DNA from: CAZUDI01 sp964618975
GTDB lineage: Bacteria; Desulfobacterota; Desulfomonilia; UBA1062
Direction: 5' to 3'
Assembly: GCA_964618975.1 (NCBI GenBank)
Contig: CAZUDI010000010.1
Span: 10,784-74,783, forward strand
DNA: 64,000 nucleotides
Shown: positions 1-8,328 of the stretch, in pieces
Numbering within the stretch: position 1 is the stretch's first letter
Layout: each line of letters starts with the position of its first letter
The notes under the pieces: model-generated
What the model was told of the DNA's origin: nothing
What the model saw: the letters and a program-made list of their open reading frames with translations, nothing else
Database searches by the model: none
Translations under genes and position numbers: made by a program

Positions 1-40
1 CATGTCTGGGACCAGGACAGGGCTCCGAGGGAGCGGCACT

Positions 41-316
41 TTACGGTTCAGCCCCTTTAAACCGGTTCATACGGTAGACGAAGGCCAGAATCTCGGCCAC
101 CACCTGGTAGAGTTCCTCGGGAATCTCTTCATTAATCTCAAGATGATAGAGGGCATCCAACAGGGCCTTGTCCCTCTGGATGGGTATATTGTTTTCCCGG
201 GCCAAGGCGAGGATCCTATCCGCAAGGTCCCCGGCGCCCCGCGCCGTTACCCGCGGGGCTGGATCGCGCCCCCGTTCGTACCTCAGGGCCACCGCCTTGC
301 GTCTTTCGCCATTCAT
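41..316 (-). CDS. Stand-alone FlhB C-terminal-domain protein (FlhB-like, YlqH type)
   Basis: This 91-residue protein matches only the cytoplasmic C-terminal domain of the flagellar export switch protein FlhB. It begins with the AVALRYERGRDPAPRV segment and continues with ARGAGDLADRI, ALARENNIPI and the final helix VVAEILAFVYRM. There are no membrane helices and the autocleavage motif NPTH is absent, so it is not a full FlhB. In Bacillus the same kind of free domain (YlqH) lies next to a FliK-like gene, as here. It overlaps the upstream FliK-like gene by 4 bp (ATGA-type coupling). The likely role is modulation of flagellar export, which is inferred. Confidence 0.85.
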   Translation of the reverse strand: MNGERRKAVALRYERGRDPAPRVTARGAGDLADRILALARENNIPIQRDKALLDALYHLEINEEIPEELYQVVAEILAFVYRMNRFKGAEP

Positions 317-1065
317 ACCAGCACATCCAAACCTGTCGGCCGGGGCCTGTGGAGTACTTCCAGCCGTTTGATACCCAAGGATTCGAGCCGTTCGAAGAGC
401 TCGATGGCATGGTCCCGCAGAAGATCCGCACTCTCAGGTGTCTCGGTGAAAATCTCCACATCCAAACCGTCATCTAGCCGTGCCGTGGATTCGATATGTC
501 CCAGATGATCGGTGTGCATGTCAAAGCGGACGAGGTAGCCCCGGGATTGACCCCTCTCGATGGTCACCCGCGCCCTTCCTCCCGAGTCGTCGTCCACCAC
601 GGGGATAAGCAGGGTGGCCAAGGCCTCGGGGTGTCCCAGCAGATCATCCAGCAGGGTCCCAATGGCCTGTGCGTGAGAGGCGTCCTTGGGTGCCTGCAGG
701 GCCTGTTCAAGGATGTTCTGAACGCTGAAGGAGCGCACCGGTCTGTCTCCCAGTCTGCCCACCAGACGCTCGACAAAGGCTTCAAGAATCCGTGTATTCT
801 CCTGAGACCGGCTCGCTTCCGGCTCCACCTTGAGGACCACCCGGGGATGGACGGCCTGCACCTTCAGATTGAGGACCTCGCCCTTGACCAGTTTCATTGA
901 GGTCTCGACGCTCAGCCTGCGGCCAAACAGGGACACCAGCACCTGTCCATTCTTTGGTCGGCCCAGCACCGTCACCACCACCCTTCTTCCCACCTGCAGT
1001 GAAGGGACCGCTTCGCGGACAAAGATTCTGCCGGATTTCGAAGAAGCAAGGGGGGTTATCTGCAT
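313..1065 (-). CDS. FliK-like flagellar hook-length control family protein
   Basis: The protein has 250 residues and a basic N-terminal half. Its C-terminal part, about residues 150-250, resembles the FliK/Flg_hook export domain: LLIPVVDDDSGGRARVTIER, a FDMHTDHLGHIE segment and a terminal LESLGIKRLEVL. It is shorter than typical FliK (over 350 residues). It sits directly upstream of the free FlhB domain, an arrangement known from Firmicutes ylqG-ylqH. It probably interacts with the export switch. The assignment rests on domain pattern and neighbours, not on a strong motif. Confidence 0.7.
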   Translation of the reverse strand: MQITPLASSKSGRIFVREAVPSLQVGRRVVVTVLGRPKNGQVLVSLFGRRLSVETSMKLVKGEVLNLKVQAVHPRVVLKVEPEASRSQENTRILEAFVERLVGRLGDRPVRSFSVQNILEQALQAPKDASHAQAIGTLLDDLLGHPEALATLLIPVVDDDSGGRARVTIERGQSRGYLVRFDMHTDHLGHIESTARLDDGLDVEIFTETPESADLLRDHAIELFERLESLGIKRLEVLHRPRPTGLDVLV

Positions 1066-1502
1066 CCGGATCCGCCCTCATCAGGGGCATTGAGCTTGAT
1101 CATGAGCTGAATCTCTCCCAGGGGGATGCCGGTCAGACGTGCAATGTTTTCGGGTTTCGATCCTTCCCGGTAGAGGTTCATGACCTCAGCCTTGGAATAG
1201 TGCCTGGGCTGATGATCCCCTCTGTCTGCCGAGGGCCGCAACTGCTGTACGGCCTCATCCGCGTCCCGGATCCTCTTCTCGAGGTCCTGCATAAGGCAGG
1301 TGATGAAATCTGCCTTCTCCTGTACCTGACGTACGAATTCATCGGAGAGATGGCGGGCGTCCTCGATGGCCGCGCGAAGTGCATCTATGGCCTCGGGGGA
1401 AACTCGTCTTCTGCGCTCCCGCAATATGAGGATCACGATGAACATGAGCAGGACGATCTGGACAATGATTTGTGTATAAAGGACAATCCGGGATGGATCC
1501 AA
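1056..1502 (-). CDS. Membrane-anchored coiled-coil protein (DUF6115/SwrB-like)
   Basis: The protein has 148 residues. A single N-terminal membrane helix (about residues 8-27, IVLYTQIIVQIVLLMFIVIL) is followed by a basic RERRRRV stop-transfer segment. A predicted coiled coil follows (about 35-90). The C-terminal block, HYSKAEVMNLYREGSKPENIARLTGIPLGEIQLMI, is helix-turn-helix-like. This architecture is seen in small motility-operon proteins such as SwrB/DUF6115. It overlaps the next gene by 10 bp and lies 2 bp after the preceding gene, so it is cotranscribed with the flagellar genes. The function is unknown. Confidence 0.6.
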   Translation of the reverse strand: MDPSRIVLYTQIIVQIVLLMFIVILILRERRRRVSPEAIDALRAAIEDARHLSDEFVRQVQEKADFITCLMQDLEKRIRDADEAVQQLRPSADRGDHQPRHYSKAEVMNLYREGSKPENIARLTGIPLGEIQLMIKLNAPDEGGSGCR

Positions 1503-1504
1503 GG

Positions 1505-1822
1505 CTATATCACCAGATCAATGAGGTGCTTCTCTTCCGTTTCAGGGGTGTTTGTCGCATCGGACGCCTCTTTCGCCTTTGCCGCTCCTGGCCTGCCCCG
1601 CGCGGTGCCGCTCCCGGACCGACGATCTTCGGTCTGAATGGCCTGCCCCTTCTTGGACGCATTCACCTCACGGTTGCGCCTGAGACGCTCACGCGCCTCT
1701 TCCTCGGTGAGGATCTGACGGCTCACTTCGGACTGGGCAAAGGGACTCTGATTGACCTTCTCTATCCTGCCCGCCTGGGACAGTATGGTCGATATATCAG
1801 AGGGACCAGCCATCTCTTCCAC
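1505..1822 (-). CDS. Small hypothetical protein heading the flagellar-type operon
   Basis: This is a 105-residue charged protein with no membrane segment. It has a conserved-looking N-terminal block, DISTILSQAGRIEKVNQ, followed by a low-complexity Arg/Lys/Glu-rich region that is probably disordered. It is separated by only 2 bp from the DUF6115-like gene and is the first gene of the four-gene minus-strand unit. A GAGGTGG-like ribosome-binding site precedes the ATG. I do not recognise a domain. A motility-linked role is inferred from position only. Confidence 0.55.
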   Translation of the reverse strand: MEEMAGPSDISTILSQAGRIEKVNQSPFAQSEVSRQILTEEEARERLRRNREVNASKKGQAIQTEDRRSGSGTARGRPGAAKAKEASDATNTPETEEKHLIDLVI

Positions 1823-1846
1823 CTCTTAAACATGTATCGACCATAT

Positions 1847-1875
1847 TGCATATCACCTTAAATCCCTGTTGGCAA
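1847..1875 (-). promoter_or_regulatory. Possible sigma70 promoter of the flagellar-type operon
   Basis: On the minus strand TTGCCA (1870-1875) is followed after 17 bases by TATGCA (1847-1852), about 25 bases upstream of the ATG at 1822. The -10 match is weak, so this is only a candidate. Confidence 0.3.
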
Positions 1876-1900
1876 TTCATTGATAGATCAAAGCACCTTT

Positions 1901-1984
1901 GATCATGGGTATGAGTCTCTGGCAGCCCCGGCACCCTCCCCTCAAAAAGCCATAAGCAGCGGGGAATGCGGCCCTTAGCAATCG
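1901..1984 (+). repeat. Dispersed 85-bp element, copy R1
   Basis: It begins GATCATGGGTATGAG and ends GGGGAATGCGGCCCTTAGCAATC, matching both ends of the family best seen at 54626-54710. It has AAGCAGC in the hairpin region but lacks the left arm, so the internal stem is decayed. It lies between two minus-strand genes, on the opposite strand to their transcription. Confidence 0.75.
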
Positions 1985-2012
1985 ACTGTCCGCTTGTCGA
2001 CGAGCGGACAGT
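1985..2012 (-). terminator. 28-bp near-perfect palindrome downstream of the SDR-PilZ gene
   Basis: ACTGTCCGCT and AGCGGACAGT form perfect 10-bp arms around a GTCGAC-containing centre. It lies 65 bp after the stop of the 2077-3222 gene and abuts repeat R1. There is no U-tract on either strand, so it may be a terminator, an mRNA 3' end stabiliser or a protein-binding site. Confidence 0.5.
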
Positions 2013-2076
2013 CACGGCACAGACGGAACGAGGAGTTTCTCACGCTGCATGTTCCCCGGCACCGTCCATGGCTTGC

Positions 2077-3222
2077 TTATAGAGAATCACCCAGCAGTTC
2101 GAACAGATCAGCAATCTCCTGATCCGTGTGGGTGATCTCGACGGCCATGCCATCATCGTCACTCCTGAGCACCCGCCCCTCGACATTCATGAACTGTCCG
2201 AAACGATCGCCGAAGAGGTTGGCGTTGACATACAACCCGGCCTCGAGGGGATGTCGCGTCCTGATGAACATCCCGTTCCGGCTGATGTTGGCCAGACGGG
2301 CCATCTCCTCGGAGACGCTCCCTTCGCGGCGATAAACCACCTGCGAATCGGCGTCGACGCGTCTCTCCCTGCGACGATCACTGGCGGCAAGGGCCTCTTC
2401 AGATGGTGCCAGCCCCCGCCCGGCAAGCCTTTCCTGGAGCCATTCGGTCAATCGGGGCGAGAGGCGGGAGAGGTAATAAATCGCCCGCCAGTTGTTCGTC
2501 AGGATGAGAAAGCGTCCTGTGAGCATACCACGCAGCAAGGCATCTGCCGCCTCATCGGGCGCAAGGGGTTTCATCCGCCGGGAGAGGGACCGCAATCCCG
2601 GCCGCGGTGCAAGCTCGAGTTTTTCATGCAGAGGGGTCTTCGTGTTGTGAGGGCAGAATACCGACACCGAGATCCGGTGCGGTTTCATCTCCTGGCGCAG
2701 GGCCTGACTGAAACCGATAACGGCGGCCTTCGAGGCCCCGTAGGCGGCCAGGCTCCTGCCATTCATGATACCGGCACTGGCAGCCACGTTGACCACATAT
2801 CCACCATGTTCCTTCATCAGGGGAAGACAGGCCCGGCACATGTTCACTGTGCCGAAACAATTCACCCGCATCTGCCGCTCCATAATTTCCAGCGGCATGC
2901 CCTCGAAATAGGCCGCCCGGGCGATGCCGGCGCAGTTAAGGAGTATATCTACCGTCCTATTTTCCGTATGATAAACCTGAACCCACCGTGCCACCTGTTC
3001 GTAATCCCCTACGTCAACGCTTGCCCACTGTATCTGCTGGGAGGGAAATCTTGTCCGGGACCTCACCTCCGCAGCCGCATCCCCCAAGGCATCCTCCCTT
3101 CTGGCCAGCAGGTACACATGCGCCCCCCCAGCGGCCAGCAGCCCGGCCGCCGCCTTGCCGATCCCGCTCGATCCCCCGGTGATAACGGCGTTCCTACCGC
3201 TGAATCTCTCGTAACCCTTCAT
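2077..3222 (-). CDS. Short-chain dehydrogenase fused to a C-terminal PilZ (c-di-GMP) domain
   Basis: The protein has 381 residues and two parts. Residues 1-250 are a classical SDR: cofactor motif TGGSSGIG (15-22), NCAG (96-99), Ser149, and Tyr161/Lys165 of YGASK, so the catalytic triad is complete. The closest familiar relatives are 3-ketosphinganine/3-oxoacyl reductase-type SDRs. Residues about 283-380 are a PilZ domain with the RxxxR element (RRRERR, 283-288) and NISRNG (312-317), which fits (D/N)xSxxG, so c-di-GMP binding is expected. The gene is monocistronic, flanked by a palindrome downstream. The substrate is unknown. The fusion suggests an oxidoreductase gated or localised by c-di-GMP, which is inference. 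Confidence 0.9.
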   Translation of the reverse strand: MKGYERFSGRNAVITGGSSGIGKAAAGLLAAGGAHVYLLARREDALGDAAAEVRSRTRFPSQQIQWASVDVGDYEQVARWVQVYHTENRTVDILLNCAGIARAAYFEGMPLEIMERQMRVNCFGTVNMCRACLPLMKEHGGYVVNVAASAGIMNGRSLAAYGASKAAVIGFSQALRQEMKPHRISVSVFCPHNTKTPLHEKLELAPRPGLRSLSRRMKPLAPDEAADALLRGMLTGRFLILTNNWRAIYYLSRLSPRLTEWLQERLAGRGLAPSEEALAASDRRRERRVDADSQVVYRREGSVSEEMARLANISRNGMFIRTRHPLEAGLYVNANLFGDRFGQFMNVEGRVLRSDDDGMAVEITHTDQEIADLFELLGDSL

Positions 3223-3536
3223 AACGCCCCCCGTCTTTCGTCGCTTTGCCGGAACCCGTGTCTGACGAATAATTCAGAAGCACGAAGAGGAACACGGAGT
3301 GGGCAAGACCGGGCTGCACACTCCGCACTATGTGAAATAATATGGGTAAGGTAACCTTCAGACCTGGAAAGTCAATATTGATGATTCGCGCGTGTAAGCG
3401 GCGCAGGTATTACCTCAATCGGTCGGATGATCGTCTGTCTTAACGTGATGCGGCGTACCCTTCCCGGTGAATGCACTAAACATGCATTCACCGGGAAGGG
3501 GAAGACATCATAGTGTGCGTCCTTACAAGGTCTGCC
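3223..3536. other. Intergenic region between the SDR-PilZ gene and the Rnf-Nfn operon end
   Basis: There is no gene in these 314 bp. It holds the long hairpin at 3458-3500 and an AT-richer stretch (3340-3400) where the promoter of the SDR-PilZ gene must lie. No convincing -35/-10 pair was found. Confidence 0.5.
3458..3500 (-). terminator. Perfect 18-bp inverted repeat ending the Rnf-Nfn operon
   Basis: The arms 3458-3475 and 3483-3500 (CCCTTCCCGGTGAATGCA and its exact complement) enclose a 7-nt loop. The hairpin lies 37 bp past the stop of the last operon gene (3537). No T-run follows on the minus strand, so termination may need Rho or the hairpin may protect the 3' end. Confidence 0.55.
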
Positions 3537-3905
3537 TCATTCGCATTCATCCCCCACCTTGACGACAGAGCCCTGCATGCCGGCCTCGTACAGCCTGCCG
3601 CAAGCCTCGAACATGATGAAACGTGTGGCAAGCAGCGGGATCTGCTTCGTCTGCGCCAACTCGACAGCCTCGACCTGCGGACGTTTGCCGCGCACGAAGA
3701 TGATGGCACTCAGGTCCATGGTATCGGCGGTACGTACCACCAGGGGATTGGTCAAACCCGTGAGAAGCACCGAGCGTTCCTTGGAAAAAGAGAGCACGTC
3801 GCTCATCAGATCGGCGCCGAAGGCAATGCTCACATCCATTCCGAGCATCTCTTTGCCGACGATGACGTCCGCATCAAGGATCGCTCTGATCTCCTCAAGG
3901 GTCAT
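3537..3905 (-). CDS. DRTGG-domain protein, last gene of the Rnf-Nfn operon
   Basis: The protein has 122 residues and resembles small DRTGG-domain proteins of anaerobes: MTLEEIRAILDADVIVG, the AFGADLMSDVLSF block, LLTGLTNPLVVRTADTMDLSAIIFVRGK, and PLLATRFIMFEACGRLY. DRTGG domains occur alone or with CBS domains and HPr-kinase relatives and may bind a nucleotide. This one starts 13 bp after nfnB and so is cotranscribed with the redox genes. A regulatory or sensor role for the ferredoxin-linked enzymes is inferred. No catalytic motif was seen. Confidence 0.75.
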   Translation of the reverse strand: MTLEEIRAILDADVIVGKEMLGMDVSIAFGADLMSDVLSFSKERSVLLTGLTNPLVVRTADTMDLSAIIFVRGKRPQVEAVELAQTKQIPLLATRFIMFEACGRLYEAGMQGSVVKVGDECE

Positions 3906-3918
3906 ATCCTTACTTCCC

Positions 3919-5325
3919 TTACTTCTTCGACATCACGTATTCGTGCATGGCCCGGGCGGCATTGCGGCCGGCCCCCATGGCCAGGATCACGGTGGCGGCG
4001 CCGGTAACGATGTCGCCGCCGGCATAAACACCCTCCCGGGAGGTCTCGCCGGTCTCTTCGTTGGCCACGATGTTGTTCCATCTGTTCACGTCGAGTCCCG
4101 GGGTGGTGCTCTGCACCAGCGGGTTGGCGCCGGAACCGATGGCCACCACGACCGTGTCTACATCCCAGAAAAATTCACTGCCCTCAATAGGCACCGGCCT
4201 GCGCCGACCGGAATCGTCGGGCTCGCCGAGTTCCATACGCAGACATTCCATGGAGGTGACCCAGCCCTTGTCGTCGCCAATGTACCGGATGGGGGTGGTG
4301 AGCAGGTTCAGTTGCACGCCCTCTTCCTCGGCATGATGGACCTCTTCGATACGGGCGGGCATCTCATCACGTGAACGGCGGTAAACCAGGTAGACGTTGT
4401 CGGCCCCGAGCCTCAGGGCGGTGCGCGCCGCGTCCATGGCCACATTGCCGCCGCCGATGACCGCCACGTTCTTGCCCTTGACTATGGGGGTGTCGTACTC
4501 TGGGAAACGGTAGGCCTTCATGAGATTGGAGCGGGTAAGATACTCATTGGCCGAGTAGACACCGTTGAGGTTCTCGCCCGGGATCTTCATGAAACTCGGC
4601 GCACCGGCGCCTGTGCCCAGAAAGATGGCGTCGAATCCTTCGGCAAAGAGTTCGTCCACGGTGGCCACCTTGCCGATTACGTGCGAGGTCTCCACCTTGA
4701 CCCCCATGCCCTTGAGGAAGTCCACCTCGGCCTGTACGATGGCCTTGGGGAGCCGGAACTCGGGGATCCCGTACACGAGCACCCCGCCCGCCTTGTGCAG
4801 GGCCTCGAAGATGGTGACCTCATGTCCGAGCTTGATCAGATCGCCGGCCACGGTGAGCCCGGCGGGTCCGGATCCGACAATGGCGATGCGCTTGCCCGTA
4901 GGGGGGGCGATCGCGGGGATTTCCACCGCGCCCTGGGCGCGCTCGTAATCCGCCACGAAACGCTCGAGCCGTCCGATGGCCACGGGCTCGCCCTTCTTGC
5001 CGCGCACACAGAACTGTTCGCACTGGCTCTCCTGCGGGCACACCCGGCCGCAGACGGCCGGCAGGACGTTCGTTTCCTTGATCTTCTTGGCCGCCCCGAT
5101 AAAATCACCCTCGGCTACCTTGGCAATGAAGGCGGGGATATCGATCTCCACCGGACACCCTTCCACACAGGGCTTGTTCTTGCACTGGATGCACCTCAGG
5201 GCCTCTTCCTTGGCCATCTCCACCGTATATCCCAAAGGCACCTCGTCAAAATTCTTGGACCTGACCTTCGGTTCCTGTTCCGGCATGGGGTGACGAAGGA
5301 TCTTCATCCTTTCCTTCATATCCAT
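3919..5325 (-). CDS. nfnB: NfnB / NADPH-dependent glutamate-synthase-small-subunit-type flavoprotein
   Basis: The protein has 468 residues. The N-terminal [4Fe-4S] region is CIQCKNKPCVEGCPVEIDIPAFI, with a further CGRVCPQESQCEQFC cluster. It has FAD site IVGSGPAGLTVAGDL and NADPH site VIGGGNVAMDAARTALRLGADNVYLVYRRS. Alone it would be called GltD-like. Paired directly with NfnA (1-bp gap) it forms the electron-bifurcating NADH-dependent ferredoxin:NADP+ oxidoreductase. Its position behind rnfE links the NAD, NADP and ferredoxin pools in one transcript. The length is typical. Confidence 0.9.
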   Translation of the reverse strand: MDMKERMKILRHPMPEQEPKVRSKNFDEVPLGYTVEMAKEEALRCIQCKNKPCVEGCPVEIDIPAFIAKVAEGDFIGAAKKIKETNVLPAVCGRVCPQESQCEQFCVRGKKGEPVAIGRLERFVADYERAQGAVEIPAIAPPTGKRIAIVGSGPAGLTVAGDLIKLGHEVTIFEALHKAGGVLVYGIPEFRLPKAIVQAEVDFLKGMGVKVETSHVIGKVATVDELFAEGFDAIFLGTGAGAPSFMKIPGENLNGVYSANEYLTRSNLMKAYRFPEYDTPIVKGKNVAVIGGGNVAMDAARTALRLGADNVYLVYRRSRDEMPARIEEVHHAEEEGVQLNLLTTPIRYIGDDKGWVTSMECLRMELGEPDDSGRRRPVPIEGSEFFWDVDTVVVAIGSGANPLVQSTTPGLDVNRWNNIVANEETGETSREGVYAGGDIVTGAATVILAMGAGRNAARAMHEYVMSKK

Positions 5326-5326
5326 A

Positions 5327-6178
5327 TCAGTTCCCCCCCTTCTGTGCTGCGCAGGTGCAGTAATGATCCATACAGATCTTTTCCTCGCCCAGGTAGATGC
5401 ACTGTCTGTTCACCAGTTCCTGGAAGTCCACCTCATGTCCGTCGAACTCGGGCCCGTCGACACATACGAACTTGGTCTTGCCGCCGACCGTCACGCGGCA
5501 GGCCCCGCACATACCGGTCGCATCCACCATGATGGCGTTGAGCGAGACCAGGGTATGCACATCGTACTTCTTGGTTACCGAGCAGACCGCACGCATCATC
5601 GGTACCGGACCAATGGCCACGACCAGGTCGATCTTGGTGCCCTTCTTGAGGTAGAGTTCCTCAAGGGCCTGGGACACGAACCCGTGAAACCCGTATGAAC
5701 CGTCGTCGGTGGTCACGACGATCTCGTCGCTGACGGCCTTCATCTCCTCCTCAAGAATGAGCAGACCCTTGTCCCGTGAACCGATGATCGAGATCACATG
5801 GTTGCCGGCCTGTTTCATGCCCTGTGTGATGGGGTAGACCGGTGCCACGCCCACGCCTCCGCCGATGCACACCACGGTCCCGATCTTCTCGATATGGGTG
5901 GGCGTGCCCAGGGGTCCAACCAGATCCAGGACCTCATCACCCACCTCGAGCCGGGAGAGGTGCTTGGTGGACTTTCCGACCGTCTGGAAGATCAGGGTCA
6001 GGGTTCCCTTCTTAGCATCCGCATCCGCTATCGTAAGGGGCACACGCTCTCCCTCTTCATGGATTCTCAGAACAATGAACTGCCCCGGTTTACGTTTGGC
6101 CGCGATCCTCGGGGCATCAAAGACCATCTTAAAAAGATTATCTGCCAGTTTTTCCTTTTCCAATACCTTCGCTGCCAT
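5327..6178 (-). CDS. nfnA: NfnA, ferredoxin:NADP+ oxidoreductase small subunit
   Basis: The protein has 283 residues of the dihydroorotate-dehydrogenase electron-transfer-subunit type. It has flavin-binding RVPLTIAD (about 47-54), the pyridine-nucleotide motif CIGGGVGVAPVYPI, and a C-terminal [2Fe-2S] cluster region MCGACRVTVGG and FVCVDGPEFDGHEVDF. In Nfn this subunit binds NADH and passes electrons to NfnB, which carries the bifurcating flavin. It follows rnfE by 18 bp and precedes nfnB. Confidence 0.92.
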   Translation of the reverse strand: MAAKVLEKEKLADNLFKMVFDAPRIAAKRKPGQFIVLRIHEEGERVPLTIADADAKKGTLTLIFQTVGKSTKHLSRLEVGDEVLDLVGPLGTPTHIEKIGTVVCIGGGVGVAPVYPITQGMKQAGNHVISIIGSRDKGLLILEEEMKAVSDEIVVTTDDGSYGFHGFVSQALEELYLKKGTKIDLVVAIGPVPMMRAVCSVTKKYDVHTLVSLNAIMVDATGMCGACRVTVGGKTKFVCVDGPEFDGHEVDFQELVNRQCIYLGEEKICMDHYCTCAAQKGGN

Positions 6179-6196
6179 AAAGCCCTCCCTCTTTCC

Positions 6197-6784
6197 CTAT
6201 CGTTTTTCCAAAGCTGCAAACAGACCGGTGAGAAGCCCCAGCGTCAGGAATGCACCGGGGGGCAGAATCATGACCAGTACCGGCTGAAAGGAGCTCCCGA
6301 AGATAGCCATATCGAAGATGGTACCGTTGCCGAACAGCTCGCGTATACTGCCCAGGATAACCAGGGCCAGGGTGAAACCCATGCCCATGCCGATCCCGTC
6401 CGCAATCGAGGGCAGCAGGGAATTTTTCGAGGCAAAGGCCTCGGCCCGCCCCAGGATGATGCAATTCACCACGATAAGGGGGATGAACAGCCCCAGAGAG
6501 TGGTGCAGGCTTCGGAAATAGCCGCTCATCACCAGATCCACCACCGTCACGAAGGACGCGATGATCACGATGAAGACCGGAATACGCACCTTATCCGGTA
6601 CGAGGGGCCGTACGAGAGAGACCACCCCGTTAGAACATACCAGCACGAAGGTAGCCGCCAGTCCCATGCCCACTCCGTTGATCGCATTCGTGGTGACAGC
6701 GAGCACCGGACACATGCCGAGCACCAGCACAAACACCGGGTTTTCTTTCCATATTCCCTTGGTGAGTTCCTTACTGAACGACAT
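6197..6784 (-). CDS. rnfE: RnfE, membrane subunit of the Rnf complex
   Basis: The protein has 195 residues starting at MSFSKELTKGIW, chosen because it aligns with known RnfE N-termini and overlaps the rnfG end by 14 bp. An ATG 15 codons upstream is less likely. Six membrane helices are expected. Conserved cysteines occur in LGMCPVLAVT and VVNCIILGRAEAFA, the positions that in RnfE/RnfA hold a membrane-embedded iron-sulfur centre. It works with RnfA as the core across which electrons and ions move. Confidence 0.92.
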   Translation of the reverse strand: MSFSKELTKGIWKENPVFVLVLGMCPVLAVTTNAINGVGMGLAATFVLVCSNGVVSLVRPLVPDKVRIPVFIVIIASFVTVVDLVMSGYFRSLHHSLGLFIPLIVVNCIILGRAEAFASKNSLLPSIADGIGMGMGFTLALVILGSIRELFGNGTIFDMAIFGSSFQPVLVMILPPGAFLTLGLLTGLFAALEKR

Positions 6785-7346
6785 GTGCGCCTCCGAGAAT
6801 CTGTGCCTTGGTCTCGGCATACCGATCAAGACCCTCTTTGACCGCCGCGGTTACCGCCCGCGGAGAGATGGTCGCGCCGGAGATCTGCTCGAAATCGCCG
6901 CCATCCTTTTTCACGGCCCAGTTGACGTTGTCCAGGGTCTTGCCCTTGTACTGACCCTTGAACCTGTCTTCGGCGATCTTTGATCCCAGCCCCGGGGTCT
7001 CCTTCTGTTCCAGAATGCCGATCCCGATAATATTTCCTTCGGGCTGTACCCCTACCAGAACCCTGATCAATCCGCTGTAGCCCTTCTCCGTGGAGGTTTC
7101 GAAGGCCACCCCGTTGATGTCCGCTCCTGATCGGGAAAGATAGTATACCCTGTCCCCGACGGTAACCGTATCATTGTCGGGCTCGTTGTCATGCTCAGGC
7201 AACACCAGGTTCAGGGCCCGGAGTTTTTCCAGTTTGTCCTGATAGGCCCGCGCTCCGCGGGTGGCATCGTTCACGAATGACAGGCAAAGGCCGGATATCA
7301 TGCATACCACCGTCAAAACCGTTATGAGTTTCACCACTTCCTTCAT
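6771..7346 (-). CDS. rnfG: RnfG, covalently flavinylated subunit of the Rnf complex
   Basis: The protein has 191 residues. An N-terminal membrane anchor (VVKLITVLTVVCMISGLCLSF) is followed by an FMN-binding domain containing GILEQKETPGLGSKI and the flavinylation motif SGATISP, whose Thr receives FMN by phosphoester linkage in characterised RnfG. The domain faces the periplasm. The gene lies between rnfD (3-bp gap) and rnfE (overlap). Confidence 0.93.
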   Translation of the reverse strand: MKEVVKLITVLTVVCMISGLCLSFVNDATRGARAYQDKLEKLRALNLVLPEHDNEPDNDTVTVGDRVYYLSRSGADINGVAFETSTEKGYSGLIRVLVGVQPEGNIIGIGILEQKETPGLGSKIAEDRFKGQYKGKTLDNVNWAVKKDGGDFEQISGATISPRAVTAAVKEGLDRYAETKAQILGGAHVVQ

Positions 7347-7349
7347 CGC

Positions 7350-8327
7350 TTACGCTCCAAACTTCCCTGGCCTGGTCGCCTTGTTGATCAGCGGCACAAA
7401 GGCGTTCATGATGAGGATGGCGAAGGAAACCCCTTCGGGGTAGCCTCCCCAAAGCCTGATGACCACGGTAATCAGGCCGCAGCCGACGGCAAAGATGATC
7501 TTGCCGGAATTCGTGATCGGCGAGGTGACCATGTCCGTAGCCATGAAAAACGCGCCGATCATCAGTCCGCCGGAGATCATGTGAAAGGCCGGATTTGCAT
7601 AGAGAGTGGGGTCGATGAGCCAGAAGATGCCCGTAAAAAGCGCCACACTGCCGATGAAGCACACCGGGATATGCCAGGTTATGATGCGCCGCGCAATCAG
7701 GTAGATGCCGCCTATGATGAGTGCCAGGGCCGATATCTCACCCAGGGAACCCCCCACGTTCCCCAGGAAGGGATCCATGAGGCTGATCCCGGGGGCGGAC
7801 TCAAGGCTTCCGTGCTCGAAAACGGCGTTCTTGAGCGCCCCCAGTGGGGTGGCGCTGCTCACCGCGTCGGTGCCCTGCTGGAAGAAGAAGGCCCGCGGGG
7901 CTGCCCAGGTGGTCATCTGCACCGGGAAGGAGATCAGCAGGAAGACCCGCGCCACCAGCGCCGGATTGAAGGGATTGTTGCCGAGTCCGCCATAGACGTG
8001 TTTGCCGAGACCCATGGCGATCACCGACCCGAGCACCACCAGCCACCATGGCGCCCCCGACGGCAGGTTCATCGCCAGCAGCAGACCGGTCAGAGCCGCG
8101 GAACCATCCGAGATGGTGATCGTCTTGCCGATGAGCTTCTGAATCAGGGCCTCTGAGGCTACACAGGTGACCACACAGAGGACGATGACCATCAGGGCCG
8201 GCAGGCCGAAAAAGTACAGGCCCACCAAGGCGCCGGGGATCAAGGCGTAGATCACTTGGCGCATGATCCACGGTATATCCTCAGGGGAATGTACATGTGG
8301 CGAACTGGAAATGTATAACTCTTTCAT
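7350..8327 (-). CDS. rnfD: RnfD, membrane subunit of the Rnf complex
   Basis: The protein has 325 residues with multiple hydrophobic helices and the covalent-FMN motif SSATPLGALK (Thr acceptor). It begins MKELYISSSPHVHSPEDI, as is typical of RnfD/NqrB-related subunits (HxH-SPE start). The length is normal for RnfD of anaerobes. It is separated from rnfC by 1 bp and belongs to the rnfABCDGE transcript. Confidence 0.93.
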   Translation of the reverse strand: MKELYISSSPHVHSPEDIPWIMRQVIYALIPGALVGLYFFGLPALMVIVLCVVTCVASEALIQKLIGKTITISDGSAALTGLLLAMNLPSGAPWWLVVLGSVIAMGLGKHVYGGLGNNPFNPALVARVFLLISFPVQMTTWAAPRAFFFQQGTDAVSSATPLGALKNAVFEHGSLESAPGISLMDPFLGNVGGSLGEISALALIIGGIYLIARRIITWHIPVCFIGSVALFTGIFWLIDPTLYANPAFHMISGGLMIGAFFMATDMVTSPITNSGKIIFAVGCGLITVVIRLWGGYPEGVSFAILIMNAFVPLINKATRPGKFGA

Positions 8328-8328
8328 C

